Shown here one piece after another: positions 9,220-19,725 of a stretch of DNA of 64,000 nt. Made by a program: the position numbers and the translations under genes. Within the stretch, counting starts at the first letter, position 1; every line of letters begins with the position of its first letter. The stretch is from Leptospira noumeaensis (GTDB lineage Bacteria > Spirochaetota > Leptospiria > Leptospirales > Leptospiraceae), in contig NZ_RQFK01000028.1 in the NCBI RefSeq assembly GCF_004770765.1, positions 1 through 64,000 of the forward strand, written 5' to 3'. The notes under the pieces are model-generated. The model had not been told where the DNA came from and searched no databases. It saw only the letters and a program-made list of their open reading frames with translations.

Positions 9220-10917
9220 CTATTTAGTGAGTGATTCCTCTGGAACTGTTTCTTTAAACTGATCCAAAGTATAAATTTCGTATTCATACCCTTGTTCGGT
9301 GAGGAAGAGTTGTCTGTTTTGACCAAACCTTTCTTCGTTAGTATCACGCGAAATTAACGAGTAAAAAATAGCGGTATTGTCTTGGGATTTCGGACGAAGG
9401 ATTCGTCCTAGACGCTGCGCCTCTTCTTGTCTCGAACCAAAGGTTCCCGATACCTGGATGGCAATGTTTGCATCTGGTAAGTCGATAGAAAAGTTTGCCA
9501 CCTTAGAAACCACAAGTTGTTTGATTTGTCCTGTACGGAAGGCTTGGTAGAGTTCTTGTCTTTCAGGAAGAGGAGTTTTTCCCGTAATCAAAGGAATTTT
9601 GAAAGTATTGGAAATCTCTTCTAACTGATTGATATACTGTCCAATCACCAAAATGTTGTTAGTGGAATGTTTTTTTAGGATATAACTAATCGCCCGAAGT
9701 TTTTCAGGATTTTCTGATGCCAAACGGAATTTTTCACGGTCATCCGCAACAGAATATTTCATACGAAGGTCATCTTCCATAGGAACACGAATCTCCACAC
9801 AATTAGCTTCTGCAATCCAAGACTTTGCTTCAAGCTCCTTCCATGGTACATCGTATTTTTTAGGACCAATAAGTGAGAATACATCTTCTTCGAGTCCATC
9901 TTCACGCACAAGAGTTGCCGTAAGACCTAACCTACGTTTGGCTTGGAGTTCCGATGTCATACGGAAAACAGGAGCTGGTAATAAGTGAACCTCATCATAC
10001 ACAATCAGTCCCCAGTTGTTCGCACTGAAGATATGAAAATGTGTGAAGTCCCCACCTTTTTTCTTTCTATGAGTTAAGATGTTATAAGTAGCAATTGTTA
10101 TGGGTTTAATTTCTTTCATCTCACCCGAATACTCACCAATATCAGACTCAGGGATATCTGTTTTGTCTAAAATTTCATTTCTCCACTGGCGAATGGACAA
10201 AGTGTTCGTTACAAGAATGAGAGTTTCTGCTCCAACAATTTGCATCACCCCCATACCCACGATGGTTTTTCCCGCACCGCAAGGTAATACAACCACACCC
10301 GATCCACCTTCGTTACGTCCACCGGCATGAAAGGCTTCGACCGATGCTCTTTGGTAGTCACGCATTCCGAATTTTATACCACTGATGGTAACAGGGCGTA
10401 AGTTAAATGGATATTTATTCCCTTCATCATAACCCGCAAGGTCTTCGACAGGGAAACCAATTTTGATTAACGCTTGTTTGATGTGACCACGATATTCTTT
10501 TTTAATACGAATTTTATCACCTTCCATTCCATCCACAAAGGGTTGAACCGCGCGGTTGTTTGCAATTTCTGTGATGAATCCTTTTTCGTTGGAAATGATA
10601 TACAATTCCCCAGATTCTTCTTTTACCAGTTTTACTTTTCCGTAACGAGAGATTTGTTCTCTCACTTCATTCATTACGTTTTTAGGAACGGAATAACGTG
10701 CAAACTTAGTTAAACCTTCGATGATCTCATCTGCAGTCATTTTGATGGATGCGGCATTCCACAAAGACAGTGGAGAGATGCGGTAAGTATGCATATATTC
10801 CGGGCTTTTTTCAAGCTCTGCGAATTTGGCAATGAGGTCCCGACAGGCTTCAAATTCTGGGTTATCCACCTCAAGAAGCATTGTTTTATCACTTTGTACG
10901 GTGAGTGGTTTGGTCAT
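9220..10917 (-). CDS. XPB/ERCC3-type DNA helicase
   Basis: The 565-residue protein is a superfamily 2 helicase of the bacterial XPB group. After an N-terminal region (1-180) come the Q-like motif FGMRDYQRASVEAF, Walker A PCGAGKT (212-218), the DEVH box in VYDEVHLLPAP, motif III LGLTATLVREDG and a C-terminal RecA domain ending in motif VI, QRLGRILRPK. XPB enzymes unwind or translocate DNA in repair; bacterial partners (Bax1-like nucleases) are not seen here. I start at the ATG at 10917 because GAGAGGG precedes it; a TTG five codons upstream is the alternative. aspC follows immediately. Confidence 0.9.
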   Translation of the reverse strand: MTKPLTVQSDKTMLLEVDNPEFEACRDLIAKFAELEKSPEYMHTYRISPLSLWNAASIKMTADEIIEGLTKFARYSVPKNVMNEVREQISRYGKVKLVKEESGELYIISNEKGFITEIANNRAVQPFVDGMEGDKIRIKKEYRGHIKQALIKIGFPVEDLAGYDEGNKYPFNLRPVTISGIKFGMRDYQRASVEAFHAGGRNEGGSGVVVLPCGAGKTIVGMGVMQIVGAETLILVTNTLSIRQWRNEILDKTDIPESDIGEYSGEMKEIKPITIATYNILTHRKKKGGDFTHFHIFSANNWGLIVYDEVHLLPAPVFRMTSELQAKRRLGLTATLVREDGLEEDVFSLIGPKKYDVPWKELEAKSWIAEANCVEIRVPMEDDLRMKYSVADDREKFRLASENPEKLRAISYILKKHSTNNILVIGQYINQLEEISNTFKIPLITGKTPLPERQELYQAFRTGQIKQLVVSKVANFSIDLPDANIAIQVSGTFGSRQEEAQRLGRILRPKSQDNTAIFYSLISRDTNEERFGQNRQLFLTEQGYEYEIYTLDQFKETVPEESLTK

Positions 10918-11251
10918 GGTATTCCCTCTCAATTTAACCAGGCTGGGAAGAGAAACCGCCCTGTCAACTCATTTGATTTTAATAGATTTTCGAAGTGTTT
11001 TCGCCATGTTTTTCAGGCAAATCCAGAATATTTGGAACAAAGTTGAGTAGCGAACCGTCTAATTAAAGTTACTCTACGCCTTTTAAATTATTTTTTTTAG
11101 ATTGACTGATTTTGTTTTTTATGGGCGTTCCCAATTGGATTTTTGTTTCCCACTCTCATTTTCCAAGGGTCAGGCTCACTCCGGGGTGCGCTTACGCTCC
11201 CGCCAGCTTCTCGTCGTTAGACGATACGCTGGCCTTACGCCCTACGGATCC
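10918..11251. other. 334-base intergenic region upstream of the helicase gene
   Basis: This gap lies after dusA and before the helicase gene, both on the minus strand. Its left two thirds are AT-rich and may carry the helicase promoter, although I cannot point to a convincing -35/-10 pair. Its right third (11158-11250) is a GC-rich structured element listed separately. No open frame here looks coding. Confidence 0.5.
11158..11250. repeat. GC-rich structured intergenic element after dusA
   Basis: This 93-base stretch is clearly more GC-rich than its surroundings. On the minus strand it folds into a hairpin spanning 11233-11202: outer arms GCCAGC and GCTGGC, inner arms TCGTC and GACGA around a TAAC loop. 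Next to it is a second complementary pair in GGAGCGTAAGCGC. The boundaries are sharp: it begins within five bases of the dusA stop. The composition and structure suggest a dispersed intergenic repeat or structured RNA rather than a simple terminator, since no T-tract follows. Only one copy is present in this window. Confidence 0.5.
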
Positions 11252-12223
11252 TTAACGCTTCAAATAATCCCGTAAAATAGATTCATTGGCACCTGTTAGA
11301 TGCATTCGGTCTGTGAGAAATTTTCGATATTCCCGGGCTCCCTTTTCTCCATGAAAAAGACCCAAAATATGCCTAAGGATATGGTGCACTTTTCCCTCTT
11401 TTTTTAGAGCCAACCGAATATAAGAGATTAGTTCTATTAGCACTTCTTCTCTCGAAGGAGGATTTTCCATGGAACCAAAGTAAAATTGATCCACTTCGTG
11501 AAACAAAAATGGATTGTCGTAGGCGGCCCGCCCTATCATCACTCCATCTACTTTCGCTAGGTGCTCTTTGATCTCTGTATGAGTTTTGATCCCCCCGTTG
11601 ATAGTCATTGGTAATCCAGGAAAATCATTTTTTAGTTTATATACATCTGCGTATCGTAGCGGAGGAATTGTTCGATTTTCTTTCGGAGAAAGCCCCTCCA
11701 AAATAGCAATCCTTGCATGAACGATGATATGATCCACACCTGCTTCCTTAATTTTGGAAACAAAATGGAATAAATCTTCATAACTTTCTTTTCCATTCAC
11801 ACCAATTCGGTGTTTGACGGTGACAGGAACTTTTACTTTAGATTTGCAGGCCGCCACCATCTCTGCCACAAGTTCTGGTTCTTTCATCAGGCAAGCACCA
11901 AAACTTCCACTTTGCACCCGGTCCGATGGGCAACCAACGTTGAGATTGATTTCGTCATACCCATAATCTTCCCCGATTTTGGCACATTCAGCCAGAGCTT
12001 CTGGTGAATCTCCACCTAACTGGAGAGCTATGGGATGTTCTTCTTTTGAAAAGTCTAAGTATCTGTGATTGTCTTTTCCACGAAGGATGGCACCTGTGGT
12101 CACCATCTCCGTATAAAGTAATGCGTGTTTGGAGATAAGCCGGATAAAAAAGCGGAAATGTCTGTCCGTCCAGTCCATCATCGGAGCAACAGATATGCGA
12201 TACGATGGAACGGGACTTGTCAA
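11252..12223 (-). CDS. dusA: tRNA-dihydrouridine synthase A
   Basis: The 323-residue flavoprotein reduces uridines in the tRNA D-loop. DusA-specific features are the N-terminal [14 protein letters not shown], the [14 protein letters not shown] block followed by FGACLM with the catalytic cysteine, the VKHRIG motif binding FMN phosphate, and IIVHAR and INGGI in the second half of the TIM barrel. Translation most likely begins at a TTG (12223-12221), since AGGAG sits seven bases upstream and no ATG precedes the SVAPMMDW block. The gene begins ten bases after flhA and so is the last member of the flagellar export operon. Confidence 0.93.
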   Translation of the reverse strand: MTSPVPSYRISVAPMMDWTDRHFRFFIRLISKHALLYTEMVTTGAILRGKDNHRYLDFSKEEHPIALQLGGDSPEALAECAKIGEDYGYDEINLNVGCPSDRVQSGSFGACLMKEPELVAEMVAACKSKVKVPVTVKHRIGVNGKESYEDLFHFVSKIKEAGVDHIIVHARIAILEGLSPKENRTIPPLRYADVYKLKNDFPGLPMTINGGIKTHTEIKEHLAKVDGVMIGRAAYDNPFLFHEVDQFYFGSMENPPSREEVLIELISYIRLALKKEGKVHHILRHILGLFHGEKGAREYRKFLTDRMHLTGANESILRDYLKR

Positions 12224-12233
12224 AAATATTCTC

Positions 12234-14348
12234 CTATGCTTCTTGTGGGTGTTCCTCTCTGGATGGAAGGCTTAAAACCGAAGCGATTTCTGTCGGAACC
12301 CCTCTATGGATCTCTTCAGAAGCAATTACTGCAAAGTTCCTGGGGGGTAGTTCCTTTGTCAAAAAGAATGCAAACGCTTGTCTGAGGTATCTAGAAACCA
12401 CAAAAATCAGGAATCTGTTTTCATCCAATGCCTTTTGTAATTCGTTATAAACTGACTCCAAAATTCTCACACGAACATCATGAGGAAGGATGATGAGTTT
12501 ACTTCCATCCGTTTCATCTAGAGTGATACTTTTATTCATACGATCAATGATCCTTGGATCAATGGTCACCACATGTAACTTTCCATCAGGAGAAAGGAAG
12601 TCATTGATGATTTGGCGAGACAATGCTTGCCTTACATGTTCTGCCAAATCAAACGGATTGTTAGTGCGTGTGAGATGATTTGCAATGGCATCCATAATTT
12701 TGGGAAGGTTTTTAATGGAAAGTCCCTCTGCCAAAAGATTCTGTAAGGTTTGTTGGATGATCCCAAGACGACCTTGTTTATCATAATCCAATTCACCCAC
12801 AAGAGTGGGATGAGTTTGTCGTAAATGTTCGAGAAGTGCCTTCACCTCTTCTCTTCCGAGAAGCTGTGATGCATAATTAGAAATTAATTCTTTCAAATGA
12901 GTGATGATGACAGTGGAAGGATCCACCACCGAATAACCCTTGTTCTCTACTTCAATTTTATCATTTGGATCAATCCAGGTTGCTTTCAAACCAAATGCAG
13001 GTTCCGTAAATGGTTCTCCAATGATGGCTTCCAAATTCCTGGAAGTATTGTTCATGGCCATCAAACGATCTGCTTTCACTGCAGATTGACCAACAACCAC
13101 TCCGTTGATACGAATGCTATAGTTATCATGAGGGATTTCTAAATTGTCTATGATCCGAATGGCTGGGATCACAAGCCCAAAATCAATGGCAAATTTTTTA
13201 CGAGTGTTAGCAATTTGTTCGAGTAAATGCCCACCAGATGAAGCATCCACTAACGGAAGTAAATCGCGACCAAGCTCTACTTGAATGGCTTCTACAGAAA
13301 TTTCTTTGATATAGTTTTCTGGTTTTTTCTCTTGGACTTTTTCCTGGGTAACGTTTTCAATTTTTTTGATTTCTTCTTTTGCTACTTTTTCTATGGAATA
13401 ACCCAAATACCCAATCGCACCAGCTAAAAAGAGGAGAGAGAAAAAGGGAAGTCCAGGAATGAGACTTGCCATTCCAAGAGCGCCCGCAACGACATACAAT
13501 GTTTTTGCATTTCCAAAAAGTTGGTCTTTGATCTCCACAGTCAGTTTCTTTTCTGAACTGGATCTTGTAACAATGATACCAGTGGCAGTTGTAGAAAGTA
13601 GACCTGGAATTTGGGAAACAAGTCCATCTCCAATCGTAAACTTTCCATAAGTTTCAATGGATGCGAGAAAGGATTCCCCACGAATGGTAGAACCAATAAG
13701 AATCCCTCCAATCAAATTGATTGCCGTGATGATAAGCCCTGCTCTTACATCCCCTTGTACGAACTTGGATGCTCCATCCATAGCCCCATAAAAATCAACT
13801 TCGCGTTGGACTTTTTTTCGTTTTACCTTGGCCTCTGCTTCGGTAATTGCCCCACTGTTTAGTTCCATATCAATGGACATTTGTTTTTGCGGCAATCCAT
13901 CGAGTGTAAACCTTGCTGCCACTTCCGAGATCCGAGTCGCACCTTTTGTGATGACTAACACCTGTACAATGGTTAAGATAATAAAGATAATGAGCCCCAC
14001 AACATACTTACCAAGTCCCGATTCTCCACCCACAACAAAGGTTCCGAAGGCTTCAATGACACTAGAGTTCATTGCAGGACCTTTGGATAAAATCTGTCTT
14101 GTCGTCGAAACGTTGAGCGCTAACCGAAACAAGGTAGTAATTAGTAATAAACTTGGGAAAATGGAAAACTCACTTGGTTCAGTTACTGATAGCGCTGTCA
14201 TGAGTATTAGAAGTCCAAGCCCAATACTCACAACAATTAGAACGTCTAAGATAAACCCTGGCAAAGGGACAATGAGCATTGCCAGAATCATTAGTGTTCC
14301 CACACCTAAAACTAAATCGGATTGTTTGAGTATGTCTCTAAAGTTCAT
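12234..14348 (-). CDS. flhA: Flagellar export gate protein FlhA
   Basis: The 704-residue protein is full length for FlhA. The first half has about eight membrane segments and the FHIPEP-family loop region ([17 protein letters not shown], then [16 protein letters not shown]). The second half (from about 330) is the cytoplasmic domain that forms the nonameric ring docking chaperone-substrate complexes. It forms the export gate of the periplasmic flagella with FlhB, FliP, FliQ and FliR. flhB ends four bases upstream and dusA starts ten bases downstream. Confidence 0.96.
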   Translation of the reverse strand: MNFRDILKQSDLVLGVGTLMILAMLIVPLPGFILDVLIVVSIGLGLLILMTALSVTEPSEFSIFPSLLLITTLFRLALNVSTTRQILSKGPAMNSSVIEAFGTFVVGGESGLGKYVVGLIIFIILTIVQVLVITKGATRISEVAARFTLDGLPQKQMSIDMELNSGAITEAEAKVKRKKVQREVDFYGAMDGASKFVQGDVRAGLIITAINLIGGILIGSTIRGESFLASIETYGKFTIGDGLVSQIPGLLSTTATGIIVTRSSSEKKLTVEIKDQLFGNAKTLYVVAGALGMASLIPGLPFFSLLFLAGAIGYLGYSIEKVAKEEIKKIENVTQEKVQEKKPENYIKEISVEAIQVELGRDLLPLVDASSGGHLLEQIANTRKKFAIDFGLVIPAIRIIDNLEIPHDNYSIRINGVVVGQSAVKADRLMAMNNTSRNLEAIIGEPFTEPAFGLKATWIDPNDKIEVENKGYSVVDPSTVIITHLKELISNYASQLLGREEVKALLEHLRQTHPTLVGELDYDKQGRLGIIQQTLQNLLAEGLSIKNLPKIMDAIANHLTRTNNPFDLAEHVRQALSRQIINDFLSPDGKLHVVTIDPRIIDRMNKSITLDETDGSKLIILPHDVRVRILESVYNELQKALDENRFLIFVVSRYLRQAFAFFLTKELPPRNFAVIASEEIHRGVPTEIASVLSLPSREEHPQEA

Positions 14349-14352
14349 TCGC

Positions 14353-15603
14353 TTATCCCATTCCTACTTTTTTTCTAAACTTTTCAAGAGTGATGAGGAT
14401 TTGCACCACTGCATTGAAGAACTCTTGCGGTATTTCCTGACCCACTTCAACCTGCGCATACAAAAGACGAGCTTGTTTGGGACTTTCTACTATAGGAACA
14501 TCGTTTTCACGAGCAATCCTTCTTATTTCGAGTGCTAGGCGGTTTTCACCTTTAGCAATCACACGAGGCGCAGAGTCTCTTCCCATCTCATAAGATAATG
14601 CCACAGAATAATGTGTGGGATTGGTAATGACAACGTCAGCTTTCGGGACTTCACGTAACATATTGCCTTGCATCATGTCACGAGCCAGTTGCATCCTACG
14701 ATTTTTCATCACAGGATCTCCGGAATCTTCCTTCATCTCTCGTTTGGCTTCCGAAGGAGTTTGTTTGAGTGAATCTTCAAATTCCGATTTTTGAAAATAA
14801 AAATCTGCGACGGCAATCCCAAGTAACAAAAGTCCGGCGGCCATCATAATCTTAAATCCAGAGTAAGTAATGAGTGAGATGGCCTGCATCATCCCCATAT
14901 TCCCTGTCAAAAGTACTTTGAGAAAATCTCCAGAAATTAATATGTAACTGATGACACCGATCATCACAACCTTAGCCAAAGACTTAAGCAAATTAAACAA
15001 TGTTTGGCGGTTAGGCAATACCCTTTTAAAATTGGGTTTAATCCGATCAAACCGAAACGCTAAGGCACGAGGTGAAAACATAAATCCAACTTGAACCACA
15101 TTTCCCACAACGGCAAAAACAAGGGTAATCGCAAGAACAGGCCAAAGAAGATTAAAAAAATCACGAGAAACACCGGAAAGAATCACCCGGAACTCTTCTG
15201 CTCCAAACCTGTCTAGTTTCATACCCATAGGAAGGTATTTTTTAATAAAAATGGCAGTATTACGAATAAATGTATCACCCAAAATAAAAAGAACACCCGT
15301 CCCACCTAACAAAACCAAAGTGGATGCCACTTCATTGGATTTAGGAACGTTACCCTTTTCTTTTTCTTCTCGCCTACGCCTTTCACTCGGCGGCTCGGTT
15401 CTCCCTTCATCCGCTGCGGCAAAAAGTTGGAGTTGGATTTCATAGTATCCAGTAGCCAAACGAGTATCAGCTAACAAAACTTCTGTTTGTACGTTTGGTT
15501 TGAAAAAAAATAGGTTCAAACCAAGATCACCAAACAATGATTTGATCCAAGAACCAAACTCGGTGTTCTCAAAAGCAAATACAATCCGCATCCAATCTTT
15601 CAT
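14353..15603 (-). CDS. flhB: Flagellar export protein FlhB with an N-terminal extension
   Basis: The ATG at 15603 overlaps the fliR stop as ATGA, which fixes the start. The 416-residue protein controls export specificity. It carries the self-cleavage motif NPTH (in [12 protein letters not shown]), the following QARLLYA block and four membrane segments. Unusually, about 65 residues ([11 protein letters not shown] onwards) precede the normal FlhB start region, which here reads [16 protein letters not shown]. The extension is soluble-looking and has a repeated [15 protein letters not shown] character with no motif I know. Whether it is translated as read is supported by the ATGA overlap. Confidence 0.95.
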   Translation of the reverse strand: MKDWMRIVFAFENTEFGSWIKSLFGDLGLNLFFFKPNVQTEVLLADTRLATGYYEIQLQLFAAADEGRTEPPSERRRREEKEKGNVPKSNEVASTLVLLGGTGVLFILGDTFIRNTAIFIKKYLPMGMKLDRFGAEEFRVILSGVSRDFFNLLWPVLAITLVFAVVGNVVQVGFMFSPRALAFRFDRIKPNFKRVLPNRQTLFNLLKSLAKVVMIGVISYILISGDFLKVLLTGNMGMMQAISLITYSGFKIMMAAGLLLLGIAVADFYFQKSEFEDSLKQTPSEAKREMKEDSGDPVMKNRRMQLARDMMQGNMLREVPKADVVITNPTHYSVALSYEMGRDSAPRVIAKGENRLALEIRRIARENDVPIVESPKQARLLYAQVEVGQEIPQEFFNAVVQILITLEKFRKKVGMG

Positions 15604-16382
15604 AGTTCTGGCCACTCCCGGATGAGTAAACTGGCCTTATCCATAGAAATTTGAATCCCTTGCACCATTTGTGTGGCAATGAAAGTGAGAGTCGCAATGA
15701 GAGTCAGTGTTCCAATAAAAACTTTGAGTGGAAAAGACATGGACATCACATTCATTTGTTGAGCAGCTTTACCCATAAGGCCTTCTGCTAACGAAACCAA
15801 AAATAATATCCCCATCACAGGAAGAGCAATTTTAAACGAAACCACAAACATGGCTCCAATTGCATCTTCGATGAGTTTGTATAAACCAGCATTTACTTTA
15901 GCTGTAAAAGAAATGATTCGAATTTTTTCAAAAGAATAAGCCAAAGTTTCGATAAGGAACCGATGAGCCCCAATCACAAGAAAAAGTGCCGTTGCCATAA
16001 GGTTTTTCATTGTACCAATGGCAGGAAGTGAGTTTTGTGTGACTGGATCTAAAATTTCCGTATACCCAAATCCAATTTGATTGTTAAAAAATTCTCCAGC
16101 CATTTGAAAGGCAGCAAACACAAGTGATACGAGAAATCCAAGAAAGATACCGATTAACATTTCTGAGATGATCAGAATTCCAAAGTTTACCATATGGCCG
16201 GGAACAGGCGGCATATACGTTGCGACAACAGGATAAACAATGAGAGAAACCATAAAAGAAAAAATCATCCGAAGTGAAAAATTGATCGATTCGGAAGAAA
16301 AAAATGGTGCTACAAGGAAAAGTCCGAGCAGTCGAACTAAAACAAAAAGAAAAGATTGAAAGTGTAAAACAAATGCTTCCAT
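15600..16382 (-). CDS. fliR: Flagellar export protein FliR
   Basis: The 260-residue membrane protein has the expected six or so hydrophobic segments and the FliR signatures RLLGLFLVAPFF (residues 17-28), GEFFNNQIGFGY and, near the C-terminus, a run of hydrophobic residues after MGKAAQQMNVMS. FliR joins FliP5Q4 to make the core export pore in the inner membrane. It lies one base after fliQ and its stop overlaps the flhB start. Confidence 0.95.
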   Translation of the reverse strand: MEAFVLHFQSFLFVLVRLLGLFLVAPFFSSESINFSLRMIFSFMVSLIVYPVVATYMPPVPGHMVNFGILIISEMLIGIFLGFLVSLVFAAFQMAGEFFNNQIGFGYTEILDPVTQNSLPAIGTMKNLMATALFLVIGAHRFLIETLAYSFEKIRIISFTAKVNAGLYKLIEDAIGAMFVVSFKIALPVMGILFLVSLAEGLMGKAAQQMNVMSMSFPLKVFIGTLTLIATLTFIATQMVQGIQISMDKASLLIREWPEL

Positions 16383-16383
16383 A

Positions 16384-16647
16384 TCATATCTTTTCTATCA
16401 TAAAAAAAATTTCTCTGGTGTAGTCCGTCATCACTCGTACCATCCATGCTGAAAAAAATACAATCACAGCAAAAATAGAAACAAGTTTAGGAACAAAGGC
16501 AATGGTTGGCTCTTGGATGGATGTTGTTGTTTGTAAAATACCAACGATTAGTCCCACAACCAGTGCCGTAATCAAAATGGGACTAGATATTTTTAACGTA
16601 ACTATGAATGCTTCCCGGAGTAAATTGACTACGTCGACTTCTGTCAT
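16384..16647 (-). CDS. fliQ: Flagellar export protein FliQ
   Basis: The 87-residue protein has the two-helix FliQ architecture: residues 14-40 ([20 protein letters not shown]) and 50-72, with the conserved [13 protein letters not shown] loop between them. Four copies wrap the FliP/FliR pore. Its ATG overlaps the fliP stop (ATGA), indicating translational coupling. Confidence 0.95.
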   Translation of the reverse strand: MTEVDVVNLLREAFIVTLKISSPILITALVVGLIVGILQTTTSIQEPTIAFVPKLVSIFAVIVFFSAWMVRVMTDYTREIFFMIEKI

Positions 16648-17453
16648 TTATAACTCCTCACAAGTTCTAACACTAGTAAGTTCCATCCATCAATCAAAAT
16701 GAAAAGGATAAGTTTGAGTGGGAGAGAAATCATTACCGGTGGCAACATCATAAAACCCATAGCAAGGAGGGCCGATGCAACAATCAAATCGATGACAATA
16801 AACGGAATGAAGATATAAATACCAATGATAAATGCTTTTTTGATTTCGCTCAGCATAAACGCGGGAACTAAAACATAAGAAGGAACATCTTCGAATGATT
16901 TTACGTTTTGTACTTTTCCAATTTTTAAAAACAGGGCTACGTCTTTGGTTCCATCTTTCCCGAGTTGACGGATCATAAATTGACGAAGGTGTTTCATCGA
17001 TCCTTCAATCATTGCCGTTTGGTCAATTTTCCCATTTAAGTAAGGTTGGAGGGCTTCGTCATTCACCTTACCAATGGTAGGCGCCATAATGAAAAAAGTA
17101 ACAAAAAGAGCAAGCCCCATCATCACCTGGTTTGGTGGTAAGTTTTGTAAAGAAAGAGCCCTTCTCACAAAATCAAACACAATCACAACCTTAGTAAAGG
17201 AAGTCACACTCATCACAATGGCAGGTGCCAAAGATAGAATGGTAACTAAAAAAAGGATCATCAGAGACAAACTTGTTTCTTTTGGCCCCTTCGCCTCATT
17301 TACGTTAAATGATAAATTGGGAATCGGAATTCTGGAACCTTTGTCCTGCGCCATAAGCCCTGTAAACCCACCAGCCGTGATGAGAAACAGAATCCCAATG
17401 AGAAAAATAATAGATTTATGTCTCTTAACGAAGGAAAAAAATCGAGGTCTCAC
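16644..17453 (-). CDS. fliP: Flagellar export protein FliP
   Basis: The 269-residue protein has a cleavable or retained N-terminal segment (to about residue 35, ending GLMAQ), then the FliP block [17 protein letters not shown], the [13 protein letters not shown] helix, a periplasmic domain, and the C-terminal [18 protein letters not shown] and [14 protein letters not shown] helices. Five copies form the main ring of the export channel. It starts with GTG, overlapping the fliO stop as GTGA. Confidence 0.95.
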   Translation of the reverse strand: MRPRFFSFVKRHKSIIFLIGILFLITAGGFTGLMAQDKGSRIPIPNLSFNVNEAKGPKETSLSLMILFLVTILSLAPAIVMSVTSFTKVVIVFDFVRRALSLQNLPPNQVMMGLALFVTFFIMAPTIGKVNDEALQPYLNGKIDQTAMIEGSMKHLRQFMIRQLGKDGTKDVALFLKIGKVQNVKSFEDVPSYVLVPAFMLSEIKKAFIIGIYIFIPFIVIDLIVASALLAMGFMMLPPVMISLPLKLILFILIDGWNLLVLELVRSYK

Positions 17454-18238
17454 GATTCCCCTCCCTCTAATAATTCACGGTGTTTGCGTAGCCGCTCCAA
17501 ACCTTCTTTGGCCTTTCTTTGGATTTCAGCCGCCCCATCAAATTCCAAACTTTCCATCTTGGAAGGGTTGATTCGGATTTTTCTTTGAGCCTTGGATTGT
17601 AAACTCTCGAGAACTGTTTCTAAAAAATTAGGAACGTAAGGATCTGCTTCCTCTTTCATCTTTTGGATTTGTGATTTTTCATCGGGAGCAGTTACTTCAG
17701 TAAGTAAACTCACAGATCCATCAGCAACACCGAGCACCAGTGTACGACCACCCACTTCCACAATTTGTACGGATTGCGTAGCAGAAAGTGGCAAACTAGA
17801 CAAAACCTTCATAAACCCTTTCACAGGGTATTTAGCAGATTTTGTTTTTTGCATTTGTAGAATTAAATAATAACCCGCTCCCACAAGGATAGCGAGGACA
17901 AATAAAATCTTTAGTAAAATCCAGGTCGCAGAAGGGGAATCGTCTGGATTTTCCGCATACCTTTCTTGGATTAAATTGGTTTCTTCCGAAACTTTTTGGC
18001 TCTCTTCGCCTTTCGCTTTATCAGAGTTAGAGGATCCTTCGAACTTAGGAGCCGGATTAGAATTACTGGGATCCGCTGGTTTTGCTTTAGAATCTCCCAA
18101 TTCTTGGCGAAGGATTTGGTCAAGTTCCTTGGTTTCCACATTTTGGGAAACGAGAGGAGAAACAACAAAAACAAGGATGAGGCAAAAGTACATAACTTGC
18201 CCCTTTTGTTTAAGGTTTCTCTGAAAAAATCTGATCAT
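17450..18238 (-). CDS. fliO: Flagellar biosynthesis protein FliO/FliZ-like
   Basis: The 262-residue product has a signal-like N-terminus (15-32), a low-complexity periplasmic stretch rich in S, N, K and E, one membrane helix (about 105-127, [19 protein letters not shown]) and then the FliO domain ([37 protein letters not shown]). FliO helps assemble the FliP ring. The C-terminal 70 residues are a charged helical tail longer than in E. coli. It overlaps fliN upstream (ATGA) and fliP downstream. Confidence 0.88.
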   Translation of the reverse strand: MIRFFQRNLKQKGQVMYFCLILVFVVSPLVSQNVETKELDQILRQELGDSKAKPADPSNSNPAPKFEGSSNSDKAKGEESQKVSEETNLIQERYAENPDDSPSATWILLKILFVLAILVGAGYYLILQMQKTKSAKYPVKGFMKVLSSLPLSATQSVQIVEVGGRTLVLGVADGSVSLLTEVTAPDEKSQIQKMKEEADPYVPNFLETVLESLQSKAQRKIRINPSKMESLEFDGAAEIQRKAKEGLERLRKHRELLEGGES

Positions 18239-19305
18239 TTCTCGCCTTTGAGTCTGTCTGTAGGACTTACGATATCGGTAACACGAACCCCAAAGTTTTC
18301 ATCGATGACCACAACCTCACCTTTAGCGATGAGTTTGCCGTTTACAAGTAAATCCACTGGCTCACCAGCTAACTTATCTAGTTCGATGATGGAACCTTCA
18401 CCCAAACCCAAAATATCTTTGATGTACATTTTGGTTCTTCCAAGTTCCACTGTCAGTGCCATTTGCACATCCATAAGGAGGTTGAGGTTTGTTTGTCCAG
18501 GGCCACCACCTGCTGTAGCAAGAGATGGAAAATTAACACCTTTGATTCCAACAGATCCCTGGCCACCACCCATACCCATATTGGGTTGCATGTTGACATT
18601 CATCCCGCCGGACTGTTGTTGTTGTTTTTGGCCCCCACCTTTTTGGATATCAAGGATGGAGTTTGCCATAGATAATGCGATTACGTAATATACTTTAAAA
18701 GAGCCAACTCCATCAATATTCAAACTGAGGGATGTTTTCACCAAACTACTGTCATCTGGGAGTTGTAGATCCCGTCCTGAATTCACAAGAGCAATTTCAG
18801 GTGGGTTCCCTGACATAGTGCCACCAAGTTTCATACCAATTTGTGCGGTAACCGTTCCGAGGATTGGAGCAAGTGAATCTTTTAATGTTTGGAGTTGAGC
18901 ATTGTCAAGTTGACCGGGAGGAGTCATTCCCCCCATCATCACACCTGCAATTTTTGCGGCGTTTTCTTGGGCCATAATGAGACAAACTCGTCCCGCCAAA
19001 CTTCCGCTAATGGTTGAGAATAAACTGACGGACTTACTGCCCAGTTCTTTTTGGATATCGGCCGAGGAGCTCGATTCGGTGGCAGGGTTCATAAAACGAG
19101 TGTTTTTTGCCAAGATCGTGCCAAGTGTGTTCCCCGCCACCTGGAATGCAGAGCCGATCACATCAGATATAATGTCACGGTCAATAGGAGATAGGTTGTC
19201 CGATGACGAACTTGCGGCGCCACTTAAAGAAGAGAGGTCGAATGTATCATCCGCGCCTTGTAGTAATGCGTCTATCTCGTCTTGTGAGAGTGAACCTTCA
19301 CCCAT
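18235..19305 (-). CDS. fliN: Flagellar switch protein FliN/FliY
   Basis: The 356-residue protein starts with LSQDEIDALL, the short segment that in FliM and FliY binds phosphorylated CheY. Residues about 45-210 form a CheC/FliM-like middle domain, followed by a G, Q and N-rich linker and a C-terminal SpoA domain (VQMALTVELGRTKMYIKDIL to FGVRVTDIVSP) that builds the C-ring. This architecture is that of FliY rather than the short enteric FliN. It lets the switch complex respond to chemotaxis signals. It is the first gene of the export operon, after a 95-base gap that could hold a promoter. Confidence 0.92.
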   Translation of the reverse strand: MGEGSLSQDEIDALLQGADDTFDLSSLSGAASSSSDNLSPIDRDIISDVIGSAFQVAGNTLGTILAKNTRFMNPATESSSSADIQKELGSKSVSLFSTISGSLAGRVCLIMAQENAAKIAGVMMGGMTPPGQLDNAQLQTLKDSLAPILGTVTAQIGMKLGGTMSGNPPEIALVNSGRDLQLPDDSSLVKTSLSLNIDGVGSFKVYYVIALSMANSILDIQKGGGQKQQQQSGGMNVNMQPNMGMGGGQGSVGIKGVNFPSLATAGGGPGQTNLNLLMDVQMALTVELGRTKMYIKDILGLGEGSIIELDKLAGEPVDLLVNGKLIAKGEVVVIDENFGVRVTDIVSPTDRLKGEK

Positions 19306-19400
19306 ACCCTTTTATCTCCGGAAAAACTTAGGATAATGAGACATAATATGAACCTTTTTGTCACTCAGTTTTTTTCCGAATTGACAAAAAGTATAAGGAA

Positions 19401-19724
19401 TCAGTCAAAAGCACTTTCGAATCCGTCGGAATATGCCCGAAGGTTGTCGTAGGAGTAAATTCCCGTGTTGTGGTAGTCACTCCAGACGATGGAAATCGCA
19501 TAACGGCCCACTTTTGTCCATGACAAGAGTTTGATGGACTGGATGTGACCGGTTGCGTCCCCTACTTTTCCGCCATGCCCACCCCGGCAAGTGGCACAGG
19601 GGCATTTTTTTCGCAGGTCGAGGAGAGAATACTTCGACCCATGCCCATCCTTCCATTCGATATAGAGCGAATCGTCATCGAAAGAAATTTCTTTAGGGAA
19701 GGTGGCAAGTTGTGAGTTCGGCAT
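19401..19724 (-). CDS. DUF971 (GBBH-like N-terminal domain) protein
   Basis: The 107-residue protein consists of one DUF971 domain, the small fold also found at the N-terminus of gamma-butyrobetaine hydroxylase. Visible are LYIEWKDGHGSKYSL, then CPCATCRGG with three closely spaced cysteines that may bind a metal, and the C-terminal VGRYAISIVWSDYHNTGIYS block. In other bacteria DUF971 sits beside or inside Mrp/ApbC iron-sulfur carriers, suggesting a link with Fe-S proteins; no such gene is adjacent here. It starts one base after the decarboxylase fusion gene stop (TAAAATG). Confidence 0.85.
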   Translation of the reverse strand: MPNSQLATFPKEISFDDDSLYIEWKDGHGSKYSLLDLRKKCPCATCRGGHGGKVGDATGHIQSIKLLSWTKVGRYAISIVWSDYHNTGIYSYDNLRAYSDGFESAFD

Positions 19725-19725
19725 T

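Noticed and set aside
13828..14538. Plus-strand open frame of 236 codons opposite flhA and flhB
   Set aside because: It lies entirely antisense to two strongly conserved flagellar genes and has low-complexity, unbalanced composition.
19306..19400. A defined promoter for the flagellar export operon
   Set aside because: TTGACT- and TATTAT-like words are present, but no pair has a proper 16-18-base spacing.
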